Positions 1 through 8,903 of a stretch of 64,000 nucleotides of DNA are shown here, in pieces. The DNA is taken from the NCBI RefSeq assembly GCF_900091845.1, contig NZ_FMCI01000110.1, positions 1 to 64,000 of the forward strand, written 5' to 3'. Position 1 is the stretch's first letter. Each line of letters begins with the position of its first letter. Below the pieces are notes generated by a model, which saw nothing but the letters and a program-made list of their open reading frames with translations, had not been told where the DNA came from and made no database searches. The DNA is from Streptomyces sp. SolWspMP-5a-2 (GTDB taxonomy: Bacteria; Actinomycetota; Actinomycetes; Streptomycetales; Streptomycetaceae). The translations under genes and the position numbers were made by a program.

Positions 1-1
1 C

Positions 2-625
2 ATGGCCGGTGGTCAGGGCGGCGGCCAGCCGTCCTGGGCGCAGCAGGTGCACCGGCTCGCCGGGGACGACGGCGACCAGCCCGTGGTGCCCTGGAAGCCG
101 CCGGTGGAGGACGTGTTCCAGGCGACGGCGCGGCGGCGTGCCGAGGCCAGGCCCGCCCCGCTCGGCAAGCGGCTCGCGGCCCGGCTGCTGGACACCGTCG
201 TGGTCGCCGCCGTCACGGGCGCCGCCGCCGTGCCGCTCGGCACCCGGGCGGTCGACCACGTGGACGAGAAGATCGACGCGGCGAAGCTCTCCGGCGAGAC
301 CGTCACCGTCTGGCTGCTCGACGGCACCACCGCGGTCTACCTCGGGATCGTGCTGGCCGTGCTGCTGCTGTTCGGCGTCGTGTACGAGGCGCTGCCCACC
401 GCCCGTTGGGGCCGCACCGCGGGCAAGCGGCTGTTCGGCCTGGAGGTCCGGGACATCGAGGGGCACGAGCCGCCCGGGTTCGGCGCCGCGCTGCGCCGCT
501 GGCTGGTCTACAGCGTGCCGGGGCTGCTGGTGTTCGGGGTGGTCGGCGTCCTGTGGTGCCTGTTCGACCGCCCGTGGCACCAGTGCTGGCACGACAAGGC
601 GGCGCACACGTTCGTCGCGGGCTGA
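2..625 (+). CDS. RDD family membrane protein (5' end uncertain)
   Basis: The reading frame is open from the first bases of the window. An ATG lies at position 2, but the true start may be upstream and outside the window. The product (207 aa as seen) has a charged N-terminus, then an RDD domain from about residue 53. The segment RLAARLLDTVVVAA carries the characteristic R..D of TM1, a second membrane segment follows near residues 113-128, and the typical RDD ending (W.LFDRPWHQCWHDKAAHT) closes the protein. RDD proteins are small polytopic membrane proteins of mostly unknown role; some are linked to ion or solute transport. A second RDD gene follows downstream in the same orientation. Confidence 0.85.
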   Translation: MAGGQGGGQPSWAQQVHRLAGDDGDQPVVPWKPPVEDVFQATARRRAEARPAPLGKRLAARLLDTVVVAAVTGAAAVPLGTRAVDHVDEKIDAAKLSGETVTVWLLDGTTAVYLGIVLAVLLLFGVVYEALPTARWGRTAGKRLFGLEVRDIEGHEPPGFGAALRRWLVYSVPGLLVFGVVGVLWCLFDRPWHQCWHDKAAHTFVAG

Positions 626-850
626 CGACGGGCTGACGACGGGCTGACGACGGGCTGGCGCCGGTCTGACGCCGGTCTGACGCCGGGCTGACGGAGGTCC
701 GACGGGCGGGCCGAGCGCGTCCCGACGGCGTCCTGACGGCGAACCGGACGTGCCCCGCTGACCAGCCCCGCGGACGCGCCCTGCTGACCAGCCCCGCTGC
801 CGCGCCCCGCTGAACAACCCCGCGGACGCGCCCCGGGGGACGAGCCCCGC
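622..850 (+). repeat. Degenerate short tandem repeats between two RDD genes
   Basis: The spacer between the two RDD genes is built of short GC-rich repeats. There are about three copies of the 12-mer GCTGACGACGGG (622-655), then GCCGGTCTGAC-type copies (660-690). After these come looser copies of CTGACCAGCCCCGC with GGACGCGCC (755-835). No gene is seen here. It looks like slipped-strand expansion of a non-coding spacer. Confidence 0.6.
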
Positions 851-920
851 GGGGACGCCGCGTCCCCCGGACGGACGCTCGCCGGATGCGGAGCCGGGGT
901 GTTCGCGGTCGACTCGGGCC

Positions 921-1682
921 ATGAGCACCGAACCGCCCCCCGGCTCCGGCGGGACCCCGGAAGACGACCCGTTCAGGAAGCAGCCCCCGCCGTCCGGCGG
1001 CACCCCCTCCGGTCCCGGACCCGAGGGCGGCAGCCCCTGGGGCGGCGGAGCCGCGGGCGGCGGCGATCCCTACGGCGGCGGCGCTCCGGGCGGCGGCAAC
1101 CCCTACGGCGGTGCCCCGGGCGGCGGCGGTCCCTACGGCAACGACCCCTACGGCGGCGGTCCGTACGGGGGCGGCGGTCCCGGGGGCGGTCCGTACGGCG
1201 GGGGCGGGCCCTTCCCCAACGATCCGCTGGCGGGGATGCCGCCGCTGGCCGACAGCGGCAGGCGCACGCTGGCCCGGATCATCGACCTGATCCTGGTCGG
1301 CATCGTGGTGTGGCTGGTGACCTGGCCGATCGGCGTGCACGAGTACAACGTCAGCGGCAACAACGTCGCGTTCGGGCGGTCGTTCGTGCAGTCGCTGATC
1401 GCCGCCGTGCTCTACGTCGGCTACGACACCGTGATGATCAGCCGCACCGGTCAGACCCTCGGCAAGAAGTGGCTGAAGATGCGGGTCGCCAACCTGGACG
1501 ACGGCGCGACGCCCTCCGTGCAGACGACGCTGATCCGTTCCCTGGTGCTCTGGATCCCGTTCGCCTTCTGCTGCGCCTGCATCTGGACGGCGATCGCGGG
1601 CGGTTGGAGCTTCTTCGACCGCCCCTACAAGCAGGGCCTGCACGACAAGGCGGCGAAGACGGTGGTCGTCAGCACCGCCTGA
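921..1682 (+). CDS. RDD family protein with Gly/Pro/Tyr-rich N-terminal tail
   Basis: This 253-aa protein begins at an ATG and has a roughly 100-residue low-complexity cytoplasmic tail made of repeated GGGxPYGG-like units. From about residue 113 an RDD domain follows (GRRTLARIIDLILVGIVVW), with further membrane segments near 150-165 and 200-220. It ends in FFDRPYKQGLHDKAAKT, the hallmark RDD C-terminal motif. The proline/glycine/tyrosine-rich tail resembles those of many actinobacterial membrane proteins and may mediate protein contacts. It lies downstream of another RDD gene, about 295 bp away, so the two are probably transcribed independently. The exact function is unknown. Confidence 0.88.
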   Translation: MSTEPPPGSGGTPEDDPFRKQPPPSGGTPSGPGPEGGSPWGGGAAGGGDPYGGGAPGGGNPYGGAPGGGGPYGNDPYGGGPYGGGGPGGGPYGGGGPFPNDPLAGMPPLADSGRRTLARIIDLILVGIVVWLVTWPIGVHEYNVSGNNVAFGRSFVQSLIAAVLYVGYDTVMISRTGQTLGKKWLKMRVANLDDGATPSVQTTLIRSLVLWIPFAFCCACIWTAIAGGWSFFDRPYKQGLHDKAAKTVVVSTA

Positions 1683-1706
1683 CGCGCACAGCCGTCCGCC
1701 CGGTGG

Positions 1707-1976
1707 TCAGCGCCGGTGCGAGGAGCCCGTGGCCGGGACCGGCACGGGCTTCTCGGCGTGCCGCCCGGCGGGCGCCCGCTCCCCGGCGGGCGCGTCGGCC
1801 TGCGCCCTGGGCACGGGGACGGTCATCGCGACGAGCAGCCCGAGCGCGAGCGCCGCGAACGCGATGACGGCGACGCCCACCCCCGAACTCGTCTGGGACA
1901 GCAGCAGCATGGCGACCGTGGAGAGCACCACGGTGCACGAACCGTAGGCGAGCTGTGCGGCAGTCGGACGAGGCAT
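1707..1976 (-). CDS. Small two-helix membrane protein, hypothetical
   Basis: This 89-aa product starts at the ATG preceded by GAGGA (spacing about 10). A GTG 30 bp further upstream is in frame but has no ribosome site. Two hydrophobic stretches (about residues 8-26 and 31-52) predict two membrane helices. A polar, Pro/Ala/Arg-rich tail follows. It faces the divergent M6 protease gene across a long spacer. I do not recognise a function; homologues are generic small Streptomyces membrane proteins. Confidence 0.6.
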   Translation of the reverse strand: MPRPTAAQLAYGSCTVVLSTVAMLLLSQTSSGVGVAVIAFAALALGLLVAMTVPVPRAQADAPAGERAPAGRHAEKPVPVPATGSSHRR

Positions 1977-2240
1977 GGCAATCGTGTCCTCGGAAGTGGG
2001 GGTCACGGGGGTTTGACCTGGCTTTCCGCCGTAGCGCGGGCGTCCGCCAATCGACTCTAAACGCCTGCATGCCCGACTGGGGCGAACAGTAAGCGTGACC
2101 TAACCGACCGTACCGGTGCACGGGGGGCGCACGGGTTCATGCGGTCCGCCAGGCGGACCGGCTCACGCGCCTGTTCGAGCCTGGCCGGATGTGGGTCACG
2201 TTACGGTCATGTGTCCGCAATGCGAACCCCGGCTCTCGAT

Positions 2241-2310
2241 AATGCACTTGATCTGTTCAAGTCAAGGTCTGTTTTTCTCGTAAACCAGTAGTCAAATGGC
2301 GTCACTTGAC
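2241..2310 (+). promoter_or_regulatory. AT-rich promoter region with ACTTGA/TCAAGT motifs
   Basis: The spacer 1977-2392 has no gene. Within it, 2246-2251 ACTTGA and 2257-2262 TCAAGT form an inverted repeat around TCTGT. A further ACTTGA occurs at 2304-2309. This is the least GC-rich part of the spacer, just upstream of the secreted protease, so it is the likely promoter/operator. No specific regulator is recognised. Confidence 0.35.
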
Positions 2311-2392
2311 TACACGCGTATACCGCGCGCGGACCTACCCCCAGAGGGATCCCCCTGTCCGCGCGGACGGACGCGTCAGGGGAGGCCATCAA

Positions 2393-4741
2393 GTGACCAG
2401 CAGATCCTGGACGTTCAGAACGGCGGCCACGGTCGTCGCGATAGCGGCCGCGTCGGCGACGTTCACCACGTTCGCCGTCGCGCAGGCCGCCGAGGGCGGC
2501 GCGGCACCGGTGGCGGCCGACCAGCACGACCCGCAGCCGGCCAAGGCCAGGGAGCACGACTTCGACGGGCCGCTCACGCGGACGCAGTCGGCCCAGCGGG
2601 AGGAGGCGCTCAAGCAGGTCATATCCGGCGAGGCGTCGGTCAAGAACCGCGGCGGTTCCAAGGTCGTCCAGCTCAAGGGCAAGGACCGCAAGGGCGGCAG
2701 CAAGTACGTCGAGCTGGGCCGGGAGAAGACCGACAAGATCTTCACCATCCTGGTCGAGTTCGGCGACCAGGTCGACAGCCGCTACGGCGGCACCCCCGGC
2801 CCGCTGCACAACGAGATAGCCGCGCCGGACCGGAGCAAGGACAACTCCACGGAGTGGAAGGCCGATTACAACCAGGCCCACTACCAGGACCTCTACTTCG
2901 GCACCGGCAAGAAGACCGAGTCCCTGAAGAAGTACTACGAGAAGCAGTCCTCGGGCCGCTACTCGGTCGACGGGGTGGTGACCGACTGGGTCAAGGTCCC
3001 CTACAACGAGGCCCGTTACGGCTCCAACGACGCCCCCACCGGCGCCTGGTACGCGGTGCAGGACGGCGTCAACGCCTGGGTCGCCGACCAGAAGGCCAAG
3101 GGCAGGACGTCCGCCGAGATCAAGGCGACGCTGGCCGAGTACGACCAGTGGGACCGCTACGACTACGACGGCGACGGCGACTTCAACGAGCCCGACGGCT
3201 ACATCGACCACTTCCAGATCGTGCACGCGGGCGAGGACGAGTCCGCGGGCGGCGGCGCGCAGGGCGAGGACGCGATCTGGGCGCACCGCTGGTACGCGTT
3301 CGGCTCCGACGCGGGCGCGACCGGTCCTGACACCAACAAGCTCGGCGGCACCCAGATCGGCGACACCGGCATCTGGGTCGGCGACTACACGATCCAGCCG
3401 GAGAACGGCGGACTCGGCGTCTTCGCCCACGAGTACGGCCACGACCTCGGTCTGCCGGACGAGTACGACACCTCCGGCGGCGGCGAGAACTCCACCGGCT
3501 TCTGGACGTTGATGTCCTCCGGTTCCTGGCTCGGCACCGGCAAGGAGTCGATCGGCGACCTGCCCGGCGACATGAACGCCTGGGACAAGCTGCAACTGGG
3601 CTGGCTGGACTACGACGTCGCCACGGCGGGCAAGCGGTCGAGCCACACGCTGGGCGTCGCGGAGTACAACACCAAGAACCCGCAGGCGCTCGTGGTGAAG
3701 CTGCCGGACAAGACCGTCACCACCGAGATCGTCGCCCCGGCCGAGGGCGCCACCCAGTGGTGGAGCGGCAGCGGCAACGACCTGAAGAACACGCTGACCC
3801 GGTCCGTCGACCTGACCGGCACGTCCTCCGCGAGCCTGACCCTGGACGCCTGGTGGGACATCGAGCAGGACTACGACTTCCTCTACACGGAGGTCTCCAC
3901 CGACGGCTCCAACTGGACGCCGGTCGACGGCACCCTGGCCGACGGCAGCGCCGTCCCGCGTGACGGCAGCGGCAAGCCCGCGCTCACCGGCTCGGTCGAC
4001 GCGTACCAGAAGCTGACGTTCCCGCTGGACGCGTACGCGGGCAAGAACGTCCAGCTGCGCTTCCGTTACGCCACCGACGGCGGCCTCGCGCTGCAGGGCT
4101 TCACGGCCGACGAGATCAAGGTGACCGCCGACGGCGCCACCGTCTTCTCCGACAACGCCGAGACGGCCGACCCGGCGTGGACCGCCAACGGGTTCTCCCG
4201 CATCGGCGCGTCCATCACGGACGACTACCCGCAGTACTACATCGCGGAGAACCGCCAGTACGTCTCCTACGACAAGACCCTCAAGACGGGCCCGTACAAC
4301 TTCGGTTCGGCGGCGCGTCCCGACTGGGTCGAGCACTACGCGTACCAGAACGGCCTGTTGATCTGGAAGTGGGACACCTCGCAGGCGGACGACAACACCA
4401 GCGAGCACCCGGGCGTCGGCCAGATCCTCCCGATCGACGCGCACCCGGCCGCGCTGAAGTGGTCCGACGGCACCCTGATGCGCAACCGCGTGCAGGCCTT
4501 CGACTCCACCTTCAGCTGGTACCCGACGGACGCGATCACGCTCCACAAGGCGGACGTCAAGACCAAGATCAAGGCCCGTCCGGGCGTCCCGGTCTTCGAC
4601 GACGGGCGGTCGACGTACTACGACCCGTCCAACCCGCTCGCGGGCGTCAAGATCACTGACACCAACACGTCGATCAAGATCGTCAAGGAGCCGCTGGACG
4701 GCTCGACGATCGGCCTGAAGGTTGGACCTTCCTCCAAGTAG
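2393..4741 (+). CDS. Secreted M6 (immune inhibitor A-type) metalloprotease
   Basis: This zinc metallopeptidase of family M6 is about 782 aa. I chose the GTG at 2393 because AGGGGAGG sits just upstream and the translation then opens with a signal peptide (VTSRSWTFRTAATVV... ending near AVAQAAE). A propeptide-like region follows, then the peptidase domain with the catalytic motif HEYGHDLGLPDEYD at roughly residues 344-357, a zinc-binding HExxHxxG/D variant. The C-terminal half is beta-rich with repeated Asp/Gly/Tyr-rich strands, as in immune inhibitor A proteases. The family degrades extracellular proteins. It is monocistronic, with a strong terminator after the stop. Confidence 0.93.
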   Translation: MTSRSWTFRTAATVVAIAAASATFTTFAVAQAAEGGAAPVAADQHDPQPAKAREHDFDGPLTRTQSAQREEALKQVISGEASVKNRGGSKVVQLKGKDRKGGSKYVELGREKTDKIFTILVEFGDQVDSRYGGTPGPLHNEIAAPDRSKDNSTEWKADYNQAHYQDLYFGTGKKTESLKKYYEKQSSGRYSVDGVVTDWVKVPYNEARYGSNDAPTGAWYAVQDGVNAWVADQKAKGRTSAEIKATLAEYDQWDRYDYDGDGDFNEPDGYIDHFQIVHAGEDESAGGGAQGEDAIWAHRWYAFGSDAGATGPDTNKLGGTQIGDTGIWVGDYTIQPENGGLGVFAHEYGHDLGLPDEYDTSGGGENSTGFWTLMSSGSWLGTGKESIGDLPGDMNAWDKLQLGWLDYDVATAGKRSSHTLGVAEYNTKNPQALVVKLPDKTVTTEIVAPAEGATQWWSGSGNDLKNTLTRSVDLTGTSSASLTLDAWWDIEQDYDFLYTEVSTDGSNWTPVDGTLADGSAVPRDGSGKPALTGSVDAYQKLTFPLDAYAGKNVQLRFRYATDGGLALQGFTADEIKVTADGATVFSDNAETADPAWTANGFSRIGASITDDYPQYYIAENRQYVSYDKTLKTGPYNFGSAARPDWVEHYAYQNGLLIWKWDTSQADDNTSEHPGVGQILPIDAHPAALKWSDGTLMRNRVQAFDSTFSWYPTDAITLHKADVKTKIKARPGVPVFDDGRSTYYDPSNPLAGVKITDTNTSIKIVKEPLDGSTIGLKVGPSSK

Positions 4742-4766
4742 CGACGTTTTAGCAGGTCAGACGCGT

Positions 4767-4806
4767 ATCGGCGGCAACCCCTTGGCGGGTCGCCGCCGAT
4801 CGTGTT
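4767..4806 (+). terminator. Rho-independent terminator after the M6 protease
   Basis: The arm ATCGGCGGC (4767-4775) pairs with GCCGCCGAT (4792-4800). An inner ACCC/GGGT pairing encloses the loop CTTGGC, and CGTGTTT follows. Confidence 0.75.
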
Positions 4807-4861
4807 TAGGTGCGTCCTGTGACTTTCTTATTGACACCGACGCACACGGGGGTGTGACCGC

Positions 4862-5200
4862 ATGGCCGCAGGAGGTTTCTGCAAGCTGCCGACCGGCAGT
4901 GTCGTGGTGGCGATGAACCTGCCGAGCCCGACCGCCGACGGCACCGGGGTCCGGGTCCTGGTCCACGCCCACAACCGGGCCCGCGCGCTGACCCGGCTGC
5001 GCAACCTCGGCCTGCGGTCGGTCTACCTCCGCGGCAACGCGGCCCCGCCCACCCCGGACGAGATCACCGCCGTCCTGCACCATCCCGACGGCCTGATATG
5101 GCGCGGCGCCCCGGGCGGGGCGGTGGCCAAGGGCATCACCATGACGGAGCTGTGGCACCCGATCAGAGCCCTGCCGAGAGGCCGGGCGGTCCGGGCCTGA
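4862..5200 (+). CDS. Conserved hypothetical protein
   Basis: This 112-aa soluble protein has no signal peptide or membrane segment. It contains an alternating hydrophobic/charged pattern (VRVLVHAHNRARALTRLRNLG) and ends in a basic tail. The ATG at 4862 is used; a later in-frame ATG (encoding MNLPSPTADG) at about 4913 is an alternative start. I do not recognise a domain. It is monocistronic, flanked by a terminator upstream and the convergent nicotinamidase gene downstream. Confidence 0.6.
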   Translation: MAAGGFCKLPTGSVVVAMNLPSPTADGTGVRVLVHAHNRARALTRLRNLGLRSVYLRGNAAPPTPDEITAVLHHPDGLIWRGAPGGAVAKGITMTELWHPIRALPRGRAVRA

Positions 5201-5317
5201 GCCCCGCCGGCGGTCCTCCGCGTCCAGCGGGGGCGATGCCCGTCCCCCTCGCCGCGCGCCCCGGCAGCGCTGCGGCTCCACCGCGGCCGGCGGGCGCCCG
5301 CGGCCGCTGACGCCGGG

Positions 5318-5905
5318 CTACACCACCGGCTTCCCCGTCAGCTCCACCCCCGCCGCGCGCAGCTCCTCCACCGCGCGGTCCGTCGTCTCCTTCGCGACCC
5401 CCGCCGTCAGCTCCAGCAGCACCCGGGTCGCGAAGCCCTCGCGGGCCGCGTCCAGGGCCGTCGCGCGGACGCAGTGGTCGGTGGCGATGCCCACCACGTC
5501 GACCTCGGTGACCTCGCGGGCGCGCAGCCAGTCGGCGAGCGAGGCGCCGTTCTCGTCGGCGCCCTCGAAGCCGCTGTAGGCGGCCGAGTACGCGCCCTTG
5601 TCGAAGACGGCGTCGATCGCGCCGGAGGCGACCGCCGGGGCGAAGTTCGGGTGGAAGCCCACCCCCTCGGTGCCCGCGACGCAGTGCGCGGGCCAGGAGT
5701 GGACGTAGTCGGGGTTGTCGGCGAAGTGGCCGCCGGGCGCGATGTGGTGGTCGCGGGTGGCCACCACGTGCCGGTAGCCGGGGCCCGCCGTCTGACCGAT
5801 CAGCTCGGTGACGGCGGCGGCGACGTCGGCGCCCCCGGCGACGGCGAGGCTGCCTCCCTCGCAGAAGTCGTTCTGGACGTCCACGACGATCAGTGCGCGG
5901 CGCAT
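5318..5905 (-). CDS. pncA: Nicotinamidase (isochorismatase family)
   Basis: This 195-aa isochorismatase-fold hydrolase converts nicotinamide to nicotinic acid in NAD salvage. It starts MRRALIVVDVQNDF with the catalytic Asp at about residue 9. It has FDKGAYSAAYSGF (catalytic Lys and the PncA-type aromatic motif) and GIATDHCVRATALDA with the nucleophilic Cys. Metal ligands are in the DxHxxxHxxxN-like region (TRDHHIAPGGHFADN). Length and motif order fit bacterial PncA. The next gene upstream on the same strand is nicotinate phosphoribosyltransferase, the following pathway step. The 235-bp gap between them is a very G-rich low-complexity stretch with no gene. Confidence 0.94.
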   Translation of the reverse strand: MRRALIVVDVQNDFCEGGSLAVAGGADVAAAVTELIGQTAGPGYRHVVATRDHHIAPGGHFADNPDYVHSWPAHCVAGTEGVGFHPNFAPAVASGAIDAVFDKGAYSAAYSGFEGADENGASLADWLRAREVTEVDVVGIATDHCVRATALDAAREGFATRVLLELTAGVAKETTDRAVEELRAAGVELTGKPVV

Positions 5906-6140
5906 GGTCGGTGTCCTTCGGGTGAGGTTGAGGGGGACGAGCCTATTGACCGGGCGGCCCGCACGGGAGGGGGCGGACGGTACGCGGACAGGAGGCGGGC
6001 GGGGGCGGACGGGAGGCGGGCGAGGCGGAGGGGGCGGACGGGGCGCGGCCGGGACGGTGCCACGGCGCACGGGGTCCTGATGCCCGTGCGCCGCCCCGGC
6101 ACACCCCGGCCCGCGCCCCCCGGGACGCGCGCCGGGCGCG

Positions 6141-7487
6141 TCAGCCGCCGTCGACGTCCTGGACGTACTCCGTCGGCAGAACCGGTTCTCCTCGCGAGAG
6201 CTGCGTCGCGGAGAGGGGCAGGCCCGCGCGGGCCCGGGTGTGCCGGTCACGGACCGCGTCCAGCGGCTCACGGGCCACCACCGTGCCGCCCTTGACCAGC
6301 TCGACCAGGAGCTGCCGGTCGGCCAGCCCGGCGGGGACCTCACCGGTGCCGACGACCTCGGCCTCCGCGACCCCGTCCGCGTCCAGGCGGCGGGCCGCCC
6401 ACTTGCGTCCGCCCATCGACGTCTTGCCGCCGGTGGACCTCTTCGCCACCGGCACCAGCGGCGCCTTCGGGTCGGCGGACTCCGCGCGGGCCACCAGCTT
6501 GTAGACCATCGAGCAGGTCGGGTGCCCGGAGCCGGTCACCAGCTGGGTGCCGACCCCGTACGCGTCCACCGGGGCCGCCGCGAGCGACGCGATGGCGTAC
6601 TCGTCGAGATCGGAGGTCACCACGATGCGGGTGCCGGTGGCGCCCAGGTCGTCGAGCTGCTGGCGCACCCGGTGCGCGACCAGCAGCAGGTCACCGGAGT
6701 CGATGCGGACGGCGCCCAGCTCGGGACCGGCGACCTCGACGGCCGTGCGGACCGCCTCGGCGACGTCGTAGGTGTCCACCAGCAGCGTGGTGCCCCGGCC
6801 CAGCGAGTCGACCTGGGCGCGGAAGGCGTCCCGCTCGTGGTCGTGCAGCAGGGTGAAGGCGTGCGCCGAGGTGCCCACGGTCGGGATGCCGTAGCGGAAA
6901 CCGGCCGCCAGGTCGGAGGTGGTGGCGAAACCGCCCACGTAGGCGGCGCGCGCGGCGGCCACCGCGGCCAGCTCGTGGGTGCGGCGGGCGCCCATCTCGA
7001 TCAGCGGACGGCCACCGGCCGCCGACGACATCCGGGAGGCGGCCGCGGCGATCGCCGAGTCGTGGTTGAGGATGGAGAGGATCACCGTCTCCAGGAGCAC
7101 GCACTCGGCGAAGGAGCCCTCCACCCGCAGCACGGGGGAGCCGGGGAAGTACACCTCGCCCTCCGGGTAGCCCCAGATGTCGCCGCCGAAGCGGTAGGAG
7201 GCCAGCCATTCGAGCGTCGGCTCGTCGACGATGCCCCGCTCCCGCAGGAACCCGATGACGTCCGGGTCGAAGCGGAAGTTCTCCACCGCGTCCAGGACCC
7301 GCCCGGTCCCCGCGAGCACGCCGTAGCGCCGCCCCTCCGGCAGCCGCCGCGTGAAGACCTCGAAGACGCTGCGCCGTTCGGCGGTCCCCGCCCGCAGCGC
7401 CGCCTGGAGCATCGTCAGCTCGTACTGATCCGTGAACAGCGCCGTGGAGGGAACGTCCACCGGCAGCCCAAGGTCCGCTACATCCAC
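6141..7487 (-). CDS. pncB: Nicotinate phosphoribosyltransferase
   Basis: This 448-aa enzyme converts nicotinate and PRPP to nicotinate mononucleotide (NAD salvage). The GTG at 7487 is chosen because AGGAGA lies six bases before it, giving [14 protein letters not shown]; an ATG 18 bp upstream lies before that ribosome site. Characteristic segments are [12 protein letters not shown] near the start, GTSAHAFTL with the catalytic/phosphorylated His region, VRIDSGDLL and VTSDLDE (phosphoribosyl-binding), and [16 protein letters not shown] near the C-terminus. It is oriented with the nicotinamidase gene and divergent from clpS. Confidence 0.93.
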   Translation of the reverse strand: MDVADLGLPVDVPSTALFTDQYELTMLQAALRAGTAERRSVFEVFTRRLPEGRRYGVLAGTGRVLDAVENFRFDPDVIGFLRERGIVDEPTLEWLASYRFGGDIWGYPEGEVYFPGSPVLRVEGSFAECVLLETVILSILNHDSAIAAAASRMSSAAGGRPLIEMGARRTHELAAVAAARAAYVGGFATTSDLAAGFRYGIPTVGTSAHAFTLLHDHERDAFRAQVDSLGRGTTLLVDTYDVAEAVRTAVEVAGPELGAVRIDSGDLLLVAHRVRQQLDDLGATGTRIVVTSDLDEYAIASLAAAPVDAYGVGTQLVTGSGHPTCSMVYKLVARAESADPKAPLVPVAKRSTGGKTSMGGRKWAARRLDADGVAEAEVVGTGEVPAGLADRQLLVELVKGGTVVAREPLDAVRDRHTRARAGLPLSATQLSRGEPVLPTEYVQDVDGG

Positions 7488-7595
7488 GACAACTCTCCTA
7501 GCCATGACTCGCCCGTTCTCCCCCGATCCGGGGGGCATGGCTGGGGATGCTACTCCCTTTTCGTCGGTGTGACGATTTCTGGGTTGCGTGGCAGC

Positions 7596-7913
7596 ATGGG
7601 CGATGTGACGTCACCCGCTCCCCTAGAGACCGAACGGACCGAGCCGGCGGAGGAGGTCTTCGCCGTCCCCGAGCCGGACGTCCCCTGGGTCACGATCGTC
7701 CACAACGACCCGGTCAACCTCATGAGCTACGTGACGTACGTCTTCCAGACGTACTTCCACTACTCCAAGGACAAGGCCACCAAGCTCATGCTCGACGTGC
7801 ACCACAAGGGCCGCGCGGTGGTCTCCAGCGGCAGCCGCGAGGAGATGGAGCGCGACGTCCAGGCCATGCACGGCTACGGTCTGTGGGCCACGCTCCAGCA
7901 GGACCGCACATGA
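7596..7913 (+). CDS. clpS: ATP-dependent Clp protease adaptor ClpS
   Basis: This 105-aa adaptor delivers N-degron substrates to ClpC/ClpA-ClpP. After a flexible acidic N-terminus comes the ClpS core: [20 protein letters not shown], where the Asn-Asp pair and Met line the N-degron pocket. [31 protein letters not shown] follows. A GTG at 7605 is an alternative start. The gene is followed closely by a DUF2017 gene, an arrangement conserved in actinobacteria. Confidence 0.95.
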   Translation: MGDVTSPAPLETERTEPAEEVFAVPEPDVPWVTIVHNDPVNLMSYVTYVFQTYFHYSKDKATKLMLDVHHKGRAVVSSGSREEMERDVQAMHGYGLWATLQQDRT

Positions 7914-7953
7914 CCCGCACCAGCCAGCAGGACCGGGAGTAGCGACCGTCCCC

Positions 7954-8559
7954 ATGCCAGGACACTTCGAACCGACCTCCGGTGGCGGCGCCGCCGTGGC
8001 CCTCGACGACGTCGAGATCTCCATCATCCGCTCGCTCGCCGTCCAGCTCCTCGAACTCATCGGTCCCGGACCGGCCGAGGACGCCCCCGACGACCCGCTG
8101 GCCGAGCTGTTCGCCGACGGACCGACCGAGCCGCCCCGGGACCCGGTGCTGCGCCGCCTCTTCCCGGACGCCTACGGCGACCCCGAGCGGGCGCCCGACT
8201 CGCCCGCGCAGGCCGAGGAGCGGCTCGCGCACTCCGCCGAGTTCCGCCGCTACACCGAGAACGACCTGCGGGCGGGCAAGCGGGAGAACGCCCTCGCGGT
8301 GATCCGCACCCTGGACTCGCTGACCCCGGCGGGCGACGGCGGCGCGATCCTGCGGCTGACCCCGCAGGAGTCCCGGCAGTGGCTGACCGCCCTGAACGAC
8401 CTGCGCCTCGCGATCGGCGCCCGGCTCGGCATCACCGCCGAGGAGGACACCGACGTCCTCTACGGGCTCCCGGACGAGGACTCGCGCAAGCCGATGGTGA
8501 TGGCCTACCTCTGGCTCGGCGGGCTCCAGGAGACCCTGGTGGGCACCCTGACGCCCTGA
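7954..8559 (+). CDS. DUF2017 family protein
   Basis: This 201-aa soluble, acidic, mostly helical protein lies 40 bp after clpS, so the two are probably cotranscribed. The N-terminal core LDDVEISIIRSLAVQLLELI and the C-terminal segment LNDLRLAIGARLGI match the actinobacterial DUF2017 family. Its members are routinely encoded next to clpS (and often the mec/cysO/cysM module), but no biochemical role is established. No catalytic motif is visible. Confidence 0.85.
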   Translation: MPGHFEPTSGGGAAVALDDVEISIIRSLAVQLLELIGPGPAEDAPDDPLAELFADGPTEPPRDPVLRRLFPDAYGDPERAPDSPAQAEERLAHSAEFRRYTENDLRAGKRENALAVIRTLDSLTPAGDGGAILRLTPQESRQWLTALNDLRLAIGARLGITAEEDTDVLYGLPDEDSRKPMVMAYLWLGGLQETLVGTLTP

Positions 8560-8616
8560 GCCGCGACGCTCCGGCGGTCGCTCAGAGGACACTCAAATCC
8601 GGATAACGATCACGTC

Positions 8617-8653
8617 ACCGCCGTCGACCGCTATGGTCCACGGCGGTGCTTTT
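8617..8653 (+). terminator. Rho-independent terminator after the clpS-DUF2017 operon
   Basis: ACCGCCGT (8617-8624) pairs with ACGGCGGT (8640-8647). The inner GACC/GGTC lengthens the stem, and GCTTTTTG follows. The rest of the 8560-8903 spacer shows no gene; the permease promoter must lie in it. Confidence 0.75.
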
Positions 8654-8903
8654 TGTCCGCTTCTCTCTGTGGCGTGCGCCACATCCGCTCCCGTCGACCA
8701 TTGTTGCGGGCGTGATAAATCTTCACGATCGCCCGGCGGACACCACCCAGGTCCGGCCGGGTGCGCCACCGAGCCGATGACCGTCGGCCAGGCACGAGCG
8801 GGCTCCGAGGAGGCCGCTCAACTCCATCAATCCGGGGGGATCGAGACCGACCACGGGCCGACGAGAGGCCACGGGCCGGTATGGAGAAAGGCGCACCACA
8901 GAC

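Noticed and set aside
2207..4546. Long open frame antisense to the M6 protease
   Set aside because: It is a GC-bias shadow: composition is Val/Gly/Arg-rich with no domains, and the plus-strand frame has a signal peptide and HExxH motif.
5985..6060. GGGCGGAGGCGGGC-type repeats as a CRISPR or regulatory array
   Set aside because: They are irregular, with no constant spacer or repeat length; simple G-rich sequence.
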